Assembly (NCBI GenBank): GCA_948744995.1
Contig: CAPZCD010000063.1
Location: 1-5,346 of the forward strand
Reading direction: 5' to 3'
Length of the DNA: 5,346 nucleotides
DNA from: an uncultured Rickettsiales bacterium
Lineage (GTDB): Bacteria; Pseudomonadota; Alphaproteobacteria; Rickettsiales; UBA1997
The first letter of the stretch is position 1. The number at the start of each line of letters is the position of its first letter. A program made the position numbers and the translations under genes. The notes below the pieces were generated by a model that saw only the letters and a program-made list of their open reading frames with translations, did no database searches and was not told where the DNA came from. Of this stretch, positions 1 through 5,276 are shown piece by piece.

Positions 1-33
1 CTATCAGCTAAAAATAAGGATGAAGTTGGGATG

Positions 34-54
34 AAAAGCGAGGTTGGGGTTAAT
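34..54 (+). repeat. Left arm of 21-bp inverted repeat
   Basis: The 21 bases starting AAAAGCGAGG and ending GGTTAAT are an exact reverse complement of 5253-5273. The match ends sharply on both sides: the bases outside it differ between the copies. It contains GC-rich GCGAGGTTGGGG, unlike the AT-rich surroundings, so a chance match is unlikely. It could be the end of a dispersed element or a rearrangement junction; one pair cannot settle which. Confidence 0.8.
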
Positions 55-182
55 TAATTATGTTAATCGTCAGTAATCAAATCGGTATACCCTAATCTCT
101 ATCTAGATTTTATGGTAAAAAATTAATATAAAAATTTACGTTTAAATTTAAGATAAATACTTTATATACTTTGCATAATCTC

Positions 183-235
183 TTATATAACCGAAGAAGG
201 AGCAGCTACTATAATTTATAGGACGGGTTATGTAA
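183..235. repeat. Imperfect hairpin just downstream of the DUF5131 gene
   Basis: TTATATAACC (183-192) pairs with GGTTATGTAA (226-235) as a 10-bp stem containing one G-U pair. Inside it, CTATAA (209-214) and TTATAG (216-221) form a smaller stem. On the minus strand it begins 14 bases after the DUF5131 stop codon. It could be a processing or termination structure, but no T-run follows, so I do not call it a terminator. Confidence 0.35.
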
Positions 236-248
236 GCAAGTGGTATCT

Positions 249-1135
249 TTAATCTATTGTACCACACCTACCGCACCCAGAACATCCATTACATATTATC
301 CTACTTCCACAGATATCGCATCTTTTTCTAAAATGTTTTTTATAGATATTATCATTATTAAATAAATCTGCTTGTGTTTCTAATCTAAAATTTATTGGTT
401 TTCCAAGATGTTGTAATTTTGATCTATAGGCTAAAATACTTTGTTTTCTTTTGCTGGGGATATAGCAGGTTTTGTTATCTTTTATAAAGTATGTTCCCGT
501 TTCAAAGAAACAAAATGTTACATCCTCTTCTTTACATTCTTCATATAAATCTTTAACCCATTCATATTTTAAAGGTCTACTACCATCATAGTTTTCCCCA
601 CCAGCCGCTACCCTTTCTATTTGTTTATTACGTTTAAATATTTTTTTAGGGATACTTTATCTATAAAAGGAGCCACCATTACTCCTTTATGTTTAAATGG
701 TAAATCTAATAGTATAGGCATTCTTTCGTCTGCCCTCATTTGATTTTCACAGGTGACATTAAAGAATATATTTTCCCACCCGTCATTCCAATCTTTAGGC
801 AGATGTTCTAATACCCTTTCAGGCCTCTTGGTGAGTATATAAAATATAACATCAGATCTTTGTCTCATAATATTCCATGCATCATCTCTCCATTTATCTG
901 CTTCTTCCAAGAAAAAATCGGATGTCATGCATACTCTAATTTCTTCTCCACTTTTAATTTTATATAAACCATTTTTATCTTTCTGTAGAGGATAGTTAAA
1001 ATTATTTTTCACTTTATATATATTATTACTATCTGTTTTATTACGTTGTTTATCAAGATAATACATGTAACAATTTAAACAGCCTTCGCTTTTCTTTGTG
1101 CAACCATGCCAAGGATTCCAGATATCGTGGGTCAT
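249..1135 (-). CDS. Phage Gp37/Gp68 (DUF5131) family protein, interrupted by a -1 frameshift
   Basis: This is a member of the phage Gp37/Gp68 (DUF5131) family, often described as radical-SAM-like; its biochemical role is not established. As read, the ATG at 1133-1135 opens 172 codons to a stop at 617-619. The rest of the protein continues in the -1 frame to a TAA at 249-251. Joining the frames after codon 165 gives 295 residues, a normal length for the family. Visible landmarks are WNPWHGCT with the three-cysteine motif C12-x6-C19-x2-C22, TSDFF (71-75), LTKRPERV (101-108), and after the shift GGENYDGSRP (179-188) and FFETG (210-214), matching the usual GGE..G.RP block and the region after it. 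The last 25 residues hold six cysteines in CxxC spacing. No Shine-Dalgarno precedes the ATG. The three-Cys-motif partner TcmP, which accompanies some relatives, is not in the window. Phage or defence-island origin is inferred. Family assignment is firm; whether the gene is functional is open. Confidence 0.85.
641..647 (-). other. A7 run: in-phase -1 slippery heptamer or indel site
   Basis: On the coding strand the zero frame reads CTA AAA AAA TAT, so the run is A_AAA_AAA in the phase required for -1 ribosomal slippage. A -1 shift here, or one added A, joins the 172-codon 5' part to the in-frame 3' part of the DUF5131 gene. The zero frame stops eight codons later (617-619). Programmed frameshifting, transcriptional slippage, a real mutation and a homopolymer sequencing error are all possible. 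Confidence 0.7.
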
Positions 1136-1166
1136 TAGTTATGGTAATATAAATGGTTTTAGAGAT

Positions 1167-1194
1167 ATGGTATTTTTTGAGAAATATTAATCAA
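1167..1194 (-). promoter_or_regulatory. Possible sigma-70-type promoter of the DUF5131 gene
   Basis: Read on the minus strand, TTGATT (1194-1189) is followed after 16 bases by TACCAT (1172-1167), about 32 bases before the ATG. The fit is modest and such pairs are common in AT-rich DNA. Some support comes from the same layout (TTGAAA, 16 bases, TATCAT) at a similar distance upstream of the other minus-strand unit. Confidence 0.25.
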
Positions 1195-1216
1195 TTGGTA
1201 AAAGTTGTAATAAACA

Positions 1217-1280
1217 GTATTGCACTCCATTAGTTCATTTTTAGACTTTTATATATAAAAAATACACAATTATTCATAAA
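1217..1280. repeat. Diverged copy A of an upstream element
   Basis: Shared blocks in the same order as 4711-4778 are GTATTGC, ACT, TTTTAGA, TTTATATAT, AAAAAAT and AATTAT...ATAAA, with small gaps between them. Copy A starts 82 bases above the DUF5131 ATG and copy B 78 bases above the RDD-gene ATG. The middle is poorly conserved and the base composition is low complexity, so homology is likely but unproven. Confidence 0.4.
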
Positions 1281-1435
1281 TTTATGATATAAATTGTTAA
1301 TAATGTTATTATTGATTATAATATAATAACCATAATTTTACTTTTTGAATTCAACATATTGCAAAAACCCCCTATAGATAAATACTTTTCTATTAAGATA
1401 GAAAAAATATAATAAATTTTAGGTACTGATAACTA

Positions 1436-1468
1436 ATAGTTGACTATAATCCAAATAACAACTATATT
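1436..1468 (+). promoter_or_regulatory. Plus-strand promoter-like pair overlapped by an inverted repeat
   Basis: TTGACT (1440-1445), a 17-base spacer and TATATT (1463-1468) each match five of six positions of the sigma-70 consensus. Both hexamers are overlapped by the arms of a perfect 7-bp inverted repeat, ATAGTTG (1436-1442) and CAACTAT (1459-1465), a layout seen in repressor-controlled promoters. No plus-strand gene follows; a transcript would run over a GC-rich spot and then antisense to the 3' end of murG. Confidence 0.3.
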
Positions 1469-1604
1469 TTTCAATAATAATTTGTGCGCGTTGCAAACTT
1501 TTCTTCCTAAATTATTTCATCCATCTATTCTGCTATTTTTTATATAATTTTTAAATTAAAAGCTATTAATATCTAATAAACTATATTTTTATTCATTTTT
1601 CCCG

Positions 1605-2672
1605 TTATCCTATATACCCTGCAATAGCCTCTTCCGCATTACCAACCGCCAATTTTTTTATATTACCAGCCATTTCTTCAAGTTTTTCTTTATTTAAAAT
1701 AAGGTCTGTCAGCAATTTCACAAAATTAGAAGGTATAAAGCTCTTTTCTTCTACTACCAGACACGCATCATTACGCTTATAGAAATTAGCGTTATAGGTC
1801 TGATGATTATTAATAACATTTGGTGACGGTACAAATATGACTGGTCTTCCAATTGCTGCTATCTCACTTGCTGTGCCAACTCCAGATCGGGCTACTATAA
1901 GATGACTTCTAAACATGAGCTCCGGCATATTCTCAAAAAACGGCTTCACTACACACTCTACATTCTCTTTTTTATAAAAATCTTCTACAAAGTCCATCTC
2001 TTCCAGCTCCTTAACCTGATGAAAAATATGGATTTTATCTTTTATTTTTTTATCCATAAATGAGAATGTTTTTATAAATTCATTACTGAAAAAGCTGGCA
2101 CCTCCACTACCTCCAGTAACTATTATATTGAATTTTTCATTCTCTTTTGGATATATGTATTCGTTGTTACTATATTTTTTTACCTCATCCCTGATTGGTA
2201 CTCCTGTAAACACTATTTTATCGCTATATTCTATTTTTATGCCATATATTTCCTGGAATGAAGTAAAAATGTATTTTGCATTTTTCAAAAAAAATCTATT
2301 TATATTCCCAATATGAGAATTTTGTTCGTGCAAACAAAATGGGATTTTTTTAAAACAAGCTACTAAAAGTATTGGTAATGTGGTGTAACTACCAAACCCA
2401 ATTATCATATCTGGTTTAAATTTCTTCAATAGTTTAAAACTTTGTACTATGCCAACTATAATATTTTTTATTGATTTGAAACTTTTTAGGCTATATCCAC
2501 TGCTGATTATTCTATATTCTAATTCTTCATTTTTAAGATAGTCGCGAATTTTTTCGTTTCCGGTTATTAAAACATCAAAACCATTATTTCTCAAATATCT
2601 AGCCAACACTAGGGCTGGAAATATATGACCGCCCGTACCTCCTGTAGAAATTATAATCTTTTTTGGTTCCAT
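1605..2672 (-). CDS. murG: UDP-GlcNAc:lipid I N-acetylglucosaminyltransferase MurG
   Basis: MurG transfers GlcNAc from UDP-GlcNAc to undecaprenyl-pyrophosphoryl-MurNAc-pentapeptide (lipid I) to make lipid II, at the cytoplasmic face of the inner membrane. The 355 residues equal the usual family length. The N-terminal Rossmann domain carries GTGGH (12-16) followed by IFPA, GFGSYTTLP (92-100) and HEQN (115-118). The C-terminal domain carries GVPIR (157-161), GGSGGA (187-192), RSGVGTASE (262-270) and the NNHQTYNA stretch (288-295), which includes the donor-binding Glu and Gln. Two spots differ from the common form: GGSGGA instead of GGSQGA, and HQVKE (218-222) instead of HQTG. It is the last gene of the operon. 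Its ATG overlaps the yraN stop by one base (TAATG), and it has its own good Shine-Dalgarno, GGAAGGG, eight bases upstream. No murC, murB or ftsW lies beside it, so it is outside a classical division/cell-wall cluster. Assignment is very secure. Confidence 0.97.
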   Translation of the reverse strand: MEPKKIIISTGGTGGHIFPALVLARYLRNNGFDVLITGNEKIRDYLKNEELEYRIISSGYSLKSFKSIKNIIVGIVQSFKLLKKFKPDMIIGFGSYTTLPILLVACFKKIPFCLHEQNSHIGNINRFFLKNAKYIFTSFQEIYGIKIEYSDKIVFTGVPIRDEVKKYSNNEYIYPKENEKFNIIVTGGSGGASFFSNEFIKTFSFMDKKIKDKIHIFHQVKELEEMDFVEDFYKKENVECVVKPFFENMPELMFRSHLIVARSGVGTASEIAAIGRPVIFVPSPNVINNHQTYNANFYKRNDACLVVEEKSFIPSNFVKLLTDLILNKEKLEEMAGNIKKLAVGNAEEAIAGYIG

Positions 2673-3019
2673 TAAAAATACCCTTCCAAGATTTGAAAAT
2701 TAAAGATATTTACATATAAAATAATACCAAAACAAATATTATAATCAATATATTTTGGATTTTCTGATAAAAATAAATTCATGGCATTTTTTATCCTATT
2801 TTTTTGCCTATCCGAAACTACCTCGCTTGTTAGTGATTTTTTATTTTTTCTGGCTTTAATCTCAAATGCTATAATTTGTTGCCCTTTTTTAGCTATTATA
2901 TCAATCTCCCCCAAAGAAGTTTTATATCTTTTAGCTAGTATTTTATAACCTCTAAATATCAGGTACAATGCAATAAATTTTTCTGCATATAAACCATAAA
3001 AATATCCATTTTTTATCAT
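2672..3019 (-). CDS. yraN: YraN / UPF0102 family nuclease-like protein
   Basis: The 115 residues match the length and pattern of the UPF0102 (YraN) family, which has a restriction-endonuclease-like fold and no firmly established role. An N-terminal G-x-x-AE helix leads to the RGYKILAKRY strand, then GEIDIIA (37-43) and FEIKARK (52-58), giving the acidic D/E...E-x-K arrangement typical of PD-(D/E)xK nucleases. A basic helix follows (SDRQKNRIKNAMNLFL), as in relatives where K..RI..A..YL is conserved. The start overlaps the stop of the upstream fusion gene by four bases (ATGA) and no clear Shine-Dalgarno precedes it, so it is probably translated by coupling. The stop overlaps the murG start by one base. 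Nuclease activity is inferred from the fold family only. Confidence 0.9.
   Translation of the reverse strand: MIKNGYFYGLYAEKFIALYLIFRGYKILAKRYKTSLGEIDIIAKKGQQIIAFEIKARKNKKSLTSEVVSDRQKNRIKNAMNLFLSENPKYIDYNICFGIILYVNIFNFQILEGYF
2681..2687 (-). promoter_or_regulatory. Ribosome binding site of murG
   Basis: GGAAGGG lies eight bases before the murG ATG, inside the end of yraN. It is the strongest Shine-Dalgarno in the window. It supports this ATG as the true start and suggests murG does not depend only on coupling to yraN. Confidence 0.7.
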
Positions 3020-3987
3020 ATAGTTACTATTTTATCGAAATATTCAGGATCTCTGTAGTTATAATCTAAATAATTAATTTTAGATTCCATTTTTCTATTA
3101 GTTATAAAGCCTTTTCGTTTATTATTGTTAGTTTCAAGCTTAACCAAATAGAACCGACTTCTAATTTCCGGTTTAATTTTTTTCCAGTAGCAACCTATTG
3201 AGGGGAAATCCAGTATATAACTAGAATAATTGAGATTTTTATCTGTATAATTGGTTTTTTTATAATTATCTTTTATAAACGAAAGCATTATACTCCAAAA
3301 TTCATCTGTTGAATATTTATCAATAAGTTTATCCAAACTATTTTTACTATAGATAGCTTCATAGCTGAGTTTTTTAACTAATTCCATTTCTTTTTTCCCA
3401 AAACATAGGGAAAAGATATCCCAAAATATACTATCTACGTTGACAAAATCTTTATCGTATTTTTTGTTAATATAACTTGTTTTACCGCTACAAGATTTAC
3501 CAAAAAATACTACAAATTCAGGCTTTTTATGGAAAAATCTATACATGGCATCTTCGTTCATAAATTTTTTAATAGTGCCAAATTTTTCATATCTTAATAG
3601 TTCATTTAGTAAGCTACTGGATATATTCCTAAATCTTTCATCGGTTGGGAAAAAAATCGTTTTTAAATCGGATTTTAATTCTTTATTGATGTAGCTTAAC
3701 ATAAGTTCATAGTCTGTATCTTTACTGTCTCTAATACCTCTGACAATGTATTTTATGCTATTTTTCTCACAATAATCTGATAAAGTAATATTGTCAGCTA
3801 ATTCGAACGGGATTTTATAGGGAATCATATGAAAATTTATTTGATCTAAATCACAATTCTTTTTGGAGTTTTTACCTATAGCTACTGTGACATTTTTAAC
3901 CCCAAACAATTTACTGGCTACTCTGTATAGTTCTAGATGTCCAAAATGAAATGGACTTGCAGATGTTGATACTATAGCTTTAGGCAT
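3016..3987 (-). CDS. Phosphopantetheine adenylyltransferase (CoaD-like) fused to a P-loop kinase domain, probably dephospho-CoA kinase-like
   Basis: Residues 1-155 are a CoaD-type nucleotidyltransferase, the enzyme that converts 4'-phosphopantetheine plus ATP into dephospho-CoA. They show HFGH (14-17), the HxGH nucleotide-binding motif; K42 in GKNSKK; IVRGIRD (81-87) with both arginines; DYE (92-94); and ISSSL (122-126). The usual GTFDP loop is replaced by TSASP (8-12), so its Asp is a Ser. From residue 158 a second domain begins with a strand and Walker A, GKSCSGKT (163-170). It continues with FVNVDSI (181-187), the SLDKLIDKYSTDEFW region (217-231), ILDFP (258-262), an arginine-bearing segment KRKGFITNR (290-298), and ends DPEYFDKIV (313-321). 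Order and spacing resemble dephospho-CoA kinase (CoaE), the next step of the pathway; this second call is inferred from pattern, and another small-molecule kinase remains possible. A lone CoaD is about 160 residues, so 323 is a real fusion without an internal stop. The ATG overlaps the RDD gene by eight bases and has AGAGG six bases upstream. Confidence 0.8.
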   Translation of the reverse strand: MPKAIVSTSASPFHFGHLELYRVASKLFGVKNVTVAIGKNSKKNCDLDQINFHMIPYKIPFELADNITLSDYCEKNSIKYIVRGIRDSKDTDYELMLSYINKELKSDLKTIFFPTDERFRNISSSLLNELLRYEKFGTIKKFMNEDAMYRFFHKKPEFVVFFGKSCSGKTSYINKKYDKDFVNVDSIFWDIFSLCFGKKEMELVKKLSYEAIYSKNSLDKLIDKYSTDEFWSIMLSFIKDNYKKTNYTDKNLNYSSYILDFPSIGCYWKKIKPEIRSRFYLVKLETNNNKRKGFITNRKMESKINYLDYNYRDPEYFDKIVTI

Positions 3988-4633
3988 TAGAAACCTCTAT
4001 TACGTAACTACCACTAAAAAAATCATATAGAGTTATTTTGTTTTTTGTGGAGAATATTGGTAAAATTATTGCTACTGGAACTATGAATAAGTTTTTTGAA
4101 ATCATAAATAAAAATACTCTATTAAAAATGTCGTTAAATTCTAGTTTCTGTCCATCATTTCTTACTACCGTTAAATTCATAAAACTTTCTCCGGGTGTAT
4201 TTTGTTGGTAGTATAAAAATAAGATATAATAAATGAGTGGTATAAGAAATGTTATATATCTAAAAAATTTATTTTTTGTTAATTTTTTTATGACAACACT
4301 TTCTATAACGTTGTACTTTTTTTCAATGATATTGTTGGGACTACTATCTATATCAACAATAGTTATACCATCTGCAGCAGCAGCTCCATTGCCTATGGTT
4401 TTAGCATCTTGTTCTGCTCCAACGACTATGCTAGTTTCGTTGATTTTGTCAATTTCCTCCCTTATTTCGTCTCTTACGATAAAAAATGACACTAGTGTTA
4501 TAACTGAGTAAATTATAAATGAATCTATGATGTAAGATATAAATCTTTTGTGAGGACTGGCAAATGCTGCTGTATATTGTTTGGTCTTTTCGTCTCCTTT
4601 CCCCCTGATATAATTGTTGTCTGGTTCTGACAT
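3980..4633 (-). CDS. RDD family integral membrane protein
   Basis: The 217-residue protein has the layout of the RDD family, small inner-membrane proteins of mostly unknown, possibly transport-related, function. The N-terminal tail is hydrophilic. Three hydrophobic segments follow at about 33-53, 124-141 and 174-195. Family signatures are HKRFISYIIDSF (28-39), with the Arg and Asp of the first helix; NTPGESFMNLTVV (145-157), matching the usual TPGK..LGL.VV; and LYDFFSGSYVIEV (202-214), matching the closing LHD..AGT.VV. Between helices 1 and 2 lies a long polar loop (about 54-120) with GNGAAAADG, longer than in minimal RDD proteins. It is the first gene of the operon and has no clear Shine-Dalgarno at its ATG. 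Its last codons contain the Shine-Dalgarno and start of the CoaD fusion. Family call is good; function is unknown. Confidence 0.85.
   Translation of the reverse strand: MSEPDNNYIRGKGDEKTKQYTAAFASPHKRFISYIIDSFIIYSVITLVSFFIVRDEIREEIDKINETSIVVGAEQDAKTIGNGAAAADGITIVDIDSSPNNIIEKKYNVIESVVIKKLTKNKFFRYITFLIPLIYYILFLYYQQNTPGESFMNLTVVRNDGQKLEFNDIFNRVFLFMISKNLFIVPVAIILPIFSTKNKITLYDFFSGSYVIEVSNA
3994..3998 (-). promoter_or_regulatory. Ribosome binding site of the CoaD-kinase fusion gene
   Basis: AGAGG lies six bases before the ATG at 3985-3987, within the last codons of the upstream RDD gene. It supports this start, which also places the HxGH motif at the expected distance from the N-terminus. Confidence 0.55.
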
Positions 4634-4669
4634 ATTGTTGGATATGTGTTAATATTGTTGCTTTTGGAA

Positions 4670-4697
4670 ATGATATTGGTGTGTGTTAAAATTTCAA
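4670..4697 (-). promoter_or_regulatory. Possible promoter of the RDD-coaD-yraN-murG operon
   Basis: On the minus strand TTGAAA (4697-4692) is followed after 16 bases by TATCAT (4675-4670), which would give a leader of about 30 bases before the RDD-gene ATG. Position and fit are reasonable for a sigma-70-type promoter, but AT-rich DNA gives many such matches. Confidence 0.35.
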
Positions 4698-4710
4698 GAT
4701 TAGTGTTGTG

Positions 4711-4778
4711 GTATTGCGACTTATAAACAATTTATTTTAGAAATTTATATATGCAAAAAATGCATAATTATCTATAAA
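4711..4778. repeat. Diverged copy B of an upstream element
   Basis: This is the partner of 1217-1280, with the same ordered blocks and nearly the same distance from the downstream minus-strand ATG. This copy has a two-base GC insertion after TTTATATAT. That creates the six-base inverted repeat TATGCA-A5-TGCATA, which copy A lacks. Confidence 0.4.
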
Positions 4779-4974
4779 AAATGTCAGTAATGCTGTCGTT
4801 ATTATCTAATATGTTAGAATAAGTTGATATTTTTATCTATAAAAGTTTAAAATAAGTCGTTTAAGTTATAATACCTAAAGATATCCCAGTAAATTTCTCG
4901 CAAAAACTCTAAACGTTACCGTGCAATATCAAATTTTTGTTTTCTGTAGGGAATTTTTGAAGGAACCTGTCTGA

Positions 4975-5005
4975 TTGAATCGCAAAATCCATAGCTTAAT
5001 ATAAT
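4975..5005 (+). promoter_or_regulatory. Possible promoter of the dsbC-like gene, with adjoining dyad
   Basis: TTGAAT (4975-4980) and a perfect TATAAT (5000-5005) are separated by 19 bases, slightly long for sigma-70. The -10 sits within a dyad, ATAGCT (4991-4996) and AGCTAT (5006-5011), which could be an operator. The leader to the ATG at 5040 would be about 28 bases and has no Shine-Dalgarno. Confidence 0.3.
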
Positions 5006-5039
5006 AGCTATATTATGTAGAAACAAGCACAGACAAAAA

Positions 5040-5276
5040 ATGAAAATAAAATTCAACCAAATATTACTTTTTATAATTTCTCTAAATAAAGATATTTATG
5101 CCAATAAGTTACATATTGATATTAAAAGTTTACCGATGAATTTATCATTTGAAAGAACTAGAGGAGATAGTTCCAGAAACATATATATCTTTTGCGATGT
5201 TGATTGTCCTTATTGCGTGAGAGCCGAGAAATTATTTAACGAAATTAACAATATTAACCCCAACCTCGCTTTTTAA
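5040..5276 (+). pseudogene. DsbC-like periplasmic thiol:disulfide protein, truncated at the 3' end
   Basis: The 78-residue frame starts with a short signal peptide: basic MKIK, hydrophobic ILLFIISL, and likely cleavage after IYA (about residue 21). It continues as a thioredoxin-fold domain of the DsbC/DsbG type. SLPMNLSFERTRGDSSRNIYIF matches the usual LP....I..V.G.G.R....F lead-in, and DVDCPYCVRAEKLF carries the redox pair in CPYC. Full-length proteins continue for roughly another 80 or more residues, with further strands, the cis-Pro loop and the C-terminal helix. Here the frame ends at TAA (5274-5276), immediately after NPNLAF. That point coincides with the end of the 21-bp repeat at 5253-5273. 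The N-terminal dimerisation domain of classical DsbC is absent, as in short family members. The family would shuffle or reduce protein disulfides in the periplasm; this copy should not fold. I call it a broken gene, with a contig-end artefact as the alternative. Confidence 0.65.
5253..5273 (-). repeat. Right arm of 21-bp inverted repeat, at the dsbC truncation point
   Basis: This is an exact reverse complement of 34-54, ending one base before the TAA that closes the dsbC-like frame. Read on the plus strand it supplies the final NPNLAF codons. In the left copy, read on the minus strand, the same NPNLAF codons run on into HPNFILIFS and a stop instead. Confidence 0.8.

Larger units (their letters stand above)
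1..248. other. Non-coding stretch downstream of the DUF5131 gene
   Basis: I see no convincing gene here. On the plus strand the first 54 bases read openly (LSAKNKDEVGM, then KSEVGVN and a TAA stop at 55-57). This could be the tail of a plus-strand gene entering from the left, but 18 codons are too few to say. Bases 34-54 are one arm of a 21-bp inverted repeat whose partner is at 5253-5273. Bases 183-235 form an imperfect hairpin. No tRNA fold or transposase fragment is visible. Confidence 0.5.
1136..1604. other. Intergenic region between murG and the DUF5131 gene
   Basis: This 469-base, very AT-rich spacer has no open frame with gene-like content. It holds a possible minus-strand promoter (1167-1194), a diverged copy of an element also found at 4711-4778 (here 1217-1280), an 8-bp hairpin (TTTTCTAT at 1386-1393 with ATAGAAAA at 1398-1405), and a plus-strand promoter-like pair inside a 7-bp inverted repeat (1436-1468). 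A short GC-rich spot, GTGCGCGTTGC, lies at 1484-1494. I find no GC-rich stem with a T-run downstream of murG. Confidence 0.5.
4634..5039. other. Divergent intergenic region between the operon and the dsbC-like gene
   Basis: This is 406 bases with no gene-like frame. It should hold promoters firing in both directions: a candidate for the operon at 4670-4697 and one for the dsbC-like gene at 4975-5005. It also holds copy B of the upstream element (4711-4778), including a small hairpin TATGCA/TGCATA (4750-4755 and 4761-4766) with an A5 loop. I see no tRNA, riboswitch or terminator. Confidence 0.5.

Noticed and set aside
181..240. tRNA or tRNA-like gene in the nested hairpin
   Set aside because: At 53 bases it is too short, and there are no D- or T-arm signatures and no GGTTCRA-type box.
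617..1135. Treating the 172-codon frame as the complete DUF5131 gene
   Set aside because: The -1 frame directly continues into conserved family motifs through 249, so the short frame is only the 5' part.
1386..1405. Hairpin TTTTCTAT/ATAGAAAA as a murG terminator
   Set aside because: The stem has a single G-C pair and lies about 200 bases beyond the murG stop; no T-run follows on the minus strand.
1436..1470. Inverted repeat ATAGTTG/CAACTAT followed by ATTTTT as a plus-strand terminator
   Set aside because: No plus-strand gene lies upstream, the stem is weak with a 16-base loop, and the promoter-like reading explains it at least as well.
2128..2316. Plus-strand 62-codon open frame opposite murG
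   Set aside because: It lies wholly antisense to a clearly conserved part of MurG, has no recognisable domain, and its Phe/Tyr/Ser-rich composition is what the complement of Lys/Glu-rich AT-rich coding sequence gives.
4233..4511. Plus-strand 92-codon open frame opposite the RDD gene, with a hydrophobic look
   Set aside because: It is antisense to the RDD reading frame; its Ala/Ser/Ile runs mirror the RDD loop codons. There is no Shine-Dalgarno and no family match I can see.
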